From NCBI GenBank assembly GCA_037447655.1, contig JBBHKE010001501.1, forward strand, positions 206,377 through 270,376: a stretch of DNA of 64,000 bases, in the 5' to 3' direction. Numbering within the stretch: the stretch's first letter is position 1; each line of letters opens with the position of its first letter. The translations under genes were made by a program, and so were the position numbers. Under the pieces are notes generated by a model that ran no database searches, had not been told where the DNA came from, and worked only from the letters and a program-made list of their open reading frames with translations. Source of the stretch: Zygnema cylindricum (Eukaryota > Streptophyta > Zygnematophyceae > Zygnematales > Zygnemataceae). Below are positions 61,242 to 64,000 of this stretch, piece after piece.

Positions 61242-62366
61242 TATGGCCCCTCACAAGCGGCGGGCGTCGCGCTCCCCCTCACCATCTTCTTCGGAATGTG
61301 CTCGGCCTCGATTGAAAATCTCAGATGAGATCCTTACCCCTCCACAACATCCCTCCCAAACCATCAATGCCCCCCTCCCCACCTTACCCCTACCCGCATG
61401 TACCCTTCCCTCCATGACAACCCAAACCCATATGAGGAAGCACATTTTGTTCAGTGTGTGCCCCTCCTAGCTCCTACGAACCCTATTCCATCCCCATCTT
61501 CATGCCTAGAGCCTCCCCCTAATCCTCTTCATCCTTACCGTCCCCCCCATTTTGAGGAGCATTCTCAACCTTCGCATCCGCACTTGCATGTCCACCCAAC
61601 CGCCCCTATTGTTGCTCCTGCGGCTCTTTCACTCACCGAGCTTGCTTGGACTCCCCCATCAAATCATAGCCCTCTTAGGGTGCCGTGCCCTCAATGTGGG
61701 AAGTTGTATGTTGCGGGGGGGGGGTTTGTCGCGACATTTGAAGTCTTGTCCTCTCACTCCTAAAGGAATTCCACCCCCCACTAAAGGCCATCCTCCTCCC
61801 TCAAGTGTCCGCCAACAACCGTCTTCTACTGATTGGGACTATGTTCGACGCTTAGACGTCTTTGGGTGTTACCACCTAGGTTATCCTCGGCCTAGGCTCT
61901 ACACTCGTATTGCGAACCATCTTCGTGAATCTGTCCAAACGGCTTTTGGACTCCCTTTCACTTTATTGGCCGTCGACATCACCAACGACGTGGCTTGGCA
62001 TTTACTTTTCTGATTCCCACTTTGGGTTCTGGTTTGCCACGAAGGGGCAGGGCGAGCGGGGCTCGTGAGACTAAAGCGTGGTGTCAACAGTTTTTCAGAG
62101 AGGATTGGGAGTCCTTGCAACATGAGCATACAGATCTTCTCATCAGTCTTTCTATGTGCCCCCCTCGACGTCGTGCCCCGCTCCCAAGCTCAACGGCTAG
62201 GTTGCATCGGGCGGTCCACCTTGGTCGTTCTGGCGAATATTCTCAAGCTGCTCGTGCTCTTCGACCTTTCCAACCATCTTCGTCTTCCAAGGCGACGGTC
62301 GAGGCCTTACGTGTATTACATCTTCCGGCTCCTGAAGAGATCCTCCTGTTCGTGGAAGTCCATGAT
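61242..62366 (+). pseudogene. non-LTR retrotransposon ORF, N-terminal part, frameshifted and 3'-truncated
   Basis: The frame starts MAPHKRRASRSPSPSSSE and continues with a proline-rich part. A zinc-finger motif CPQCGKLY...LSRHLKSC follows near 61690-61755. A conserved domain then leads to RAVHLGRSGEYSQAARAL and ALRVLHLPAPEE, a layout I recognise from the region just before RT in R2-like and related LINE proteins. Frame shifts occur near 61390, in a 10-G run at 61715-61724 inside the zinc finger, and near 61990. RT is absent: homology ends where the DPL1 5' repeat copy begins (about 62367). LINE copies usually lose their 5' end, so a retained 5' end with a lost 3' end is odd. Confidence 0.65.
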
Positions 62367-62467
62367 CCTCTTAAATCGTTCGCCCTTCTCCCACACTTGC
62401 TCCCATGTAGAGGTAAAAAAAATTGAAAATTTGAATTACTTTTAACGGGCTTTGTTTATTAACGCTA
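62367..62467. repeat. direct repeat, copy 2: DPL1 5' end (left part)
   Basis: Matches 59910 onward through the shared GGGCTTTGTTT, then is interrupted after ACGCTA by the MITE at 62468. The continuation CTTCTGCTTACGG is at 63975. It includes the alternative upstream ATG region of DPL1, but no exon 1 coding beyond it. Confidence 0.9.
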
Positions 62468-63972
62468 CACCGCGAATCGTAATTAGAGTAATGAAAAAAT
62501 TAGAGTAAAAAAACAAAAAAACAATTAGAGTAATTGACACTAATTTATGTGATAGAGCTTTTTCAACTATGAAGTTTACTCTAATTTATTTAGTTATTCT
62601 ATATTGGGTTATGTCGGCGAAAATTATGTGCGCGATAATTATGATCACTAAATTAAGTAAACGTACAAAATGTGTCAGTCCGATATAGTATTGACGTCAT
62701 TATGACGCTAATAATATTTGTCGCATTGAATGTCAGTTAATGTTCACACTGACGACGATGCTGTCGACGGACGAGAGTTATGCGAACGGCTTTTTTTCGA
62801 TGTGATTGATTTTTTATGTTTAGTGCCGTTTCACGTGCGAGCAAGATTCTATTAAATCATTATTTGTAGTGTTGTGTATCGGTAAAAAACTTATCGCGAT
62901 AACACCGATACCAATAGCTATCGGTTATCGAACGGTCAGAGGTTCCAATATATCGGTCTGGGACCAACAAATTCCATATCAGCGATAACTTAAAAAATAT
63001 ATAGTATGCATAAGATAGTACTTTATAACATACTGTATTATTTTATTGATTTTATATAGCGTGGCATGCCACGTATGAAAATTTGTTCCATTACATTTTA
63101 ACTGCAATCTATTACGGTAAACGCAGCACATAAACGCTGGCCGGTTAACTGAACAAAAAGTTTACAGCGACGTACGTAAATTTACTAACAAACTGGTGAG
63201 CATGGAACTGGAAAAGGACGACGGACACAAAAGTACAACGAACGCAAAATAACATTCTGCGCGCCGCCGGAATCGAGCGGACGACTTGGAATGAGAAAAC
63301 ACGAACGGACGGGCCAGCGTGAGCGCCGGCATCCCGGAATGGCTCTTTTGGCAGCTTTTGCCAAAAAAGCCGACAAATTGACACGTGGCAGGTCCCTAGT
63401 GGATCTCAAGGAATTAAGGGACAAAGCCATGGCTTCGGATGTGAAAGGTACATCGTTTTTACTGGATCTGTATCATAATCGTACAGATTTCATGGCGGCT
63501 ACAGTACTTTCTATGCTTGAACACGTCCGGAGAATATGTCGTACAGTTGAGTGTACAGACTGTACATTTATCTGTACGGTCCGTACAGATATCGCCAATA
63601 GTTATCGTTATCGGCATTATCGCCGATAAGTACCCGATATTATCGGCTACTTATCGGCGATAAGACCGATGTCGATATATCGTACCAATATATCGATTAT
63701 CGGATACCCGAAAAAGGCCCATATCGGTTATCGGCAAATCCTTACCGATTATTTGTACCTTTTTACTTATAGAGGTACAATTTTGCACGGTCAGACGTCG
63801 TCCGTACTCCACACTATTTAAAAATAACCTATATTAAATTTTTTACGCTAGTTAAACCTCACCTAAATTAGAATAATGAAAAAATTAGAATCGATTACTC
63901 TATTTGATGTGTTAGAGTCGAAATTTCCAGCGACCGAATTAGAGTAATTTACTCTAATTACGATTCGCGGTG
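62468..63972. mobile_element. TA-flanked MITE, copy 5, carrying a hAT-like insertion
   Basis: Ends CACCGCGAATCGTAATTAG and the exact complement near 63955-63972, between TA at 62466-62467 and 63973-63974. Without the nested element at 62867-63747 and its duplicated target, it is about 616 bp. The paralogous site at 60001-60020 lacks it, which confirms the borders. Internal CCGTACTCCACACTATTT matches copies 1 and 2. Confidence 0.93.
62867..63747. mobile_element. TATCG-rich hAT-like element nested in MITE copy 5
   Basis: 881 bp between two copies of ATTATTTG (62859-62866 and 63748-63755). The left end TAGTGTTGTGTATCGGTAA matches the end of the element at 55812. The right end (CGGTAAGGATTTGCCG on the complement) lacks the first 14 or so bases of that terminus. 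Both ends are packed with TATCGG, CGATAA and TTATCGGC words. An open frame of 112 codons (63291-63629) resembles no protein I know. A dense GTAC group lies at 63445-63587. Confidence 0.78.
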
Positions 63973-64000
63973 TACTTCTGCTTACGGATAACGGAAATGT
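63973..64000. repeat. direct repeat, copy 2: DPL1 5' end (right part, cut by window end)
   Basis: TA CTTCTGCTTACGGATAACGG continues copy 1 at 60008-60036 and runs to the last base of the window. Confidence 0.85.

Noticed and set aside
63291-63629. 112-codon frame inside the nested hAT-like element
   Set aside because: No recognisable domain; it ends in TATCG repeats and is probably chance, so it is not listed as a gene.

Overview
The window is nuclear DNA of a green plant of the streptophyte line. It holds spliced plant genes with GT-AG introns, a plant-type katanin p80 (KTN80), a plant-type sphingosine-1-phosphate lyase (DPL1), the 3' end of a CUL3-type cullin, and many Ty1/copia elements. 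KTN80 looks fairly divergent from flowering-plant versions, so a charophyte alga or an early land plant seems more likely than an angiosperm. That placement is inference from memory of the families; no search was run.

Layout. 1-4,919: no gene; simple repeats and a polypyrimidine tract. 4,920-29,081: a nest of Ty1/copia elements. The oldest layer is plus-strand element D (19,124-29,081), now only RT, RNase H and a 3' LTR. D is interrupted by a solo LTR (20,080-21,064, TSD CCTAG), by full-length element F (21,190-27,644, TSD GAGGT), and at its left edge by minus-strand element C. C is split by full-length element B (9,354-15,797, TSD GATAT). C's left LTR carries a further solo LTR and is followed by a second gag start (E), so that LTR is shared by two element bodies. 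No copia copy has an intact polyprotein. 29,894-32,511 and 35,106-37,047 are two diverged copies of one segment carrying the KTN80 5' flank and first coding exon. Between them lie an assembly gap (32,613-32,622) and the last two exons of a CUL3-type gene.

36,713-47,689 (+) is a complete-looking KTN80 in 17 coding exons (992 codons). 50,341-59,905 (-) is a complete DPL1 in 16 coding exons (546 codons), facing KTN80 tail to tail. 60,037-62,366 is the 5' part of a non-LTR retrotransposon with tandem 5' repeats and a frameshifted ORF. It lies between two copies of the DPL1 5' end. Five copies of one TA-flanked MITE family sit in introns and flanks, and two of them carry nested TATCG-rich hAT-like elements with 8-bp target duplications.

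The host genes are housekeeping. KTN80 is the targeting subunit of the microtubule-severing katanin complex, CUL3 is the scaffold of BTB-type ubiquitin ligases, and DPL1 performs the last step of sphingolipid breakdown. Nothing suggests they act together. The least familiar signals are in the copia LTRs: a stem-loop with a conserved loop, an antisense tRNA-like module, and a primer-binding site matching the anticodon arm of initiator tRNA-Met with the gag start codon inside it. Exon borders were read by eye from splice consensus, frame and remembered family sequences.
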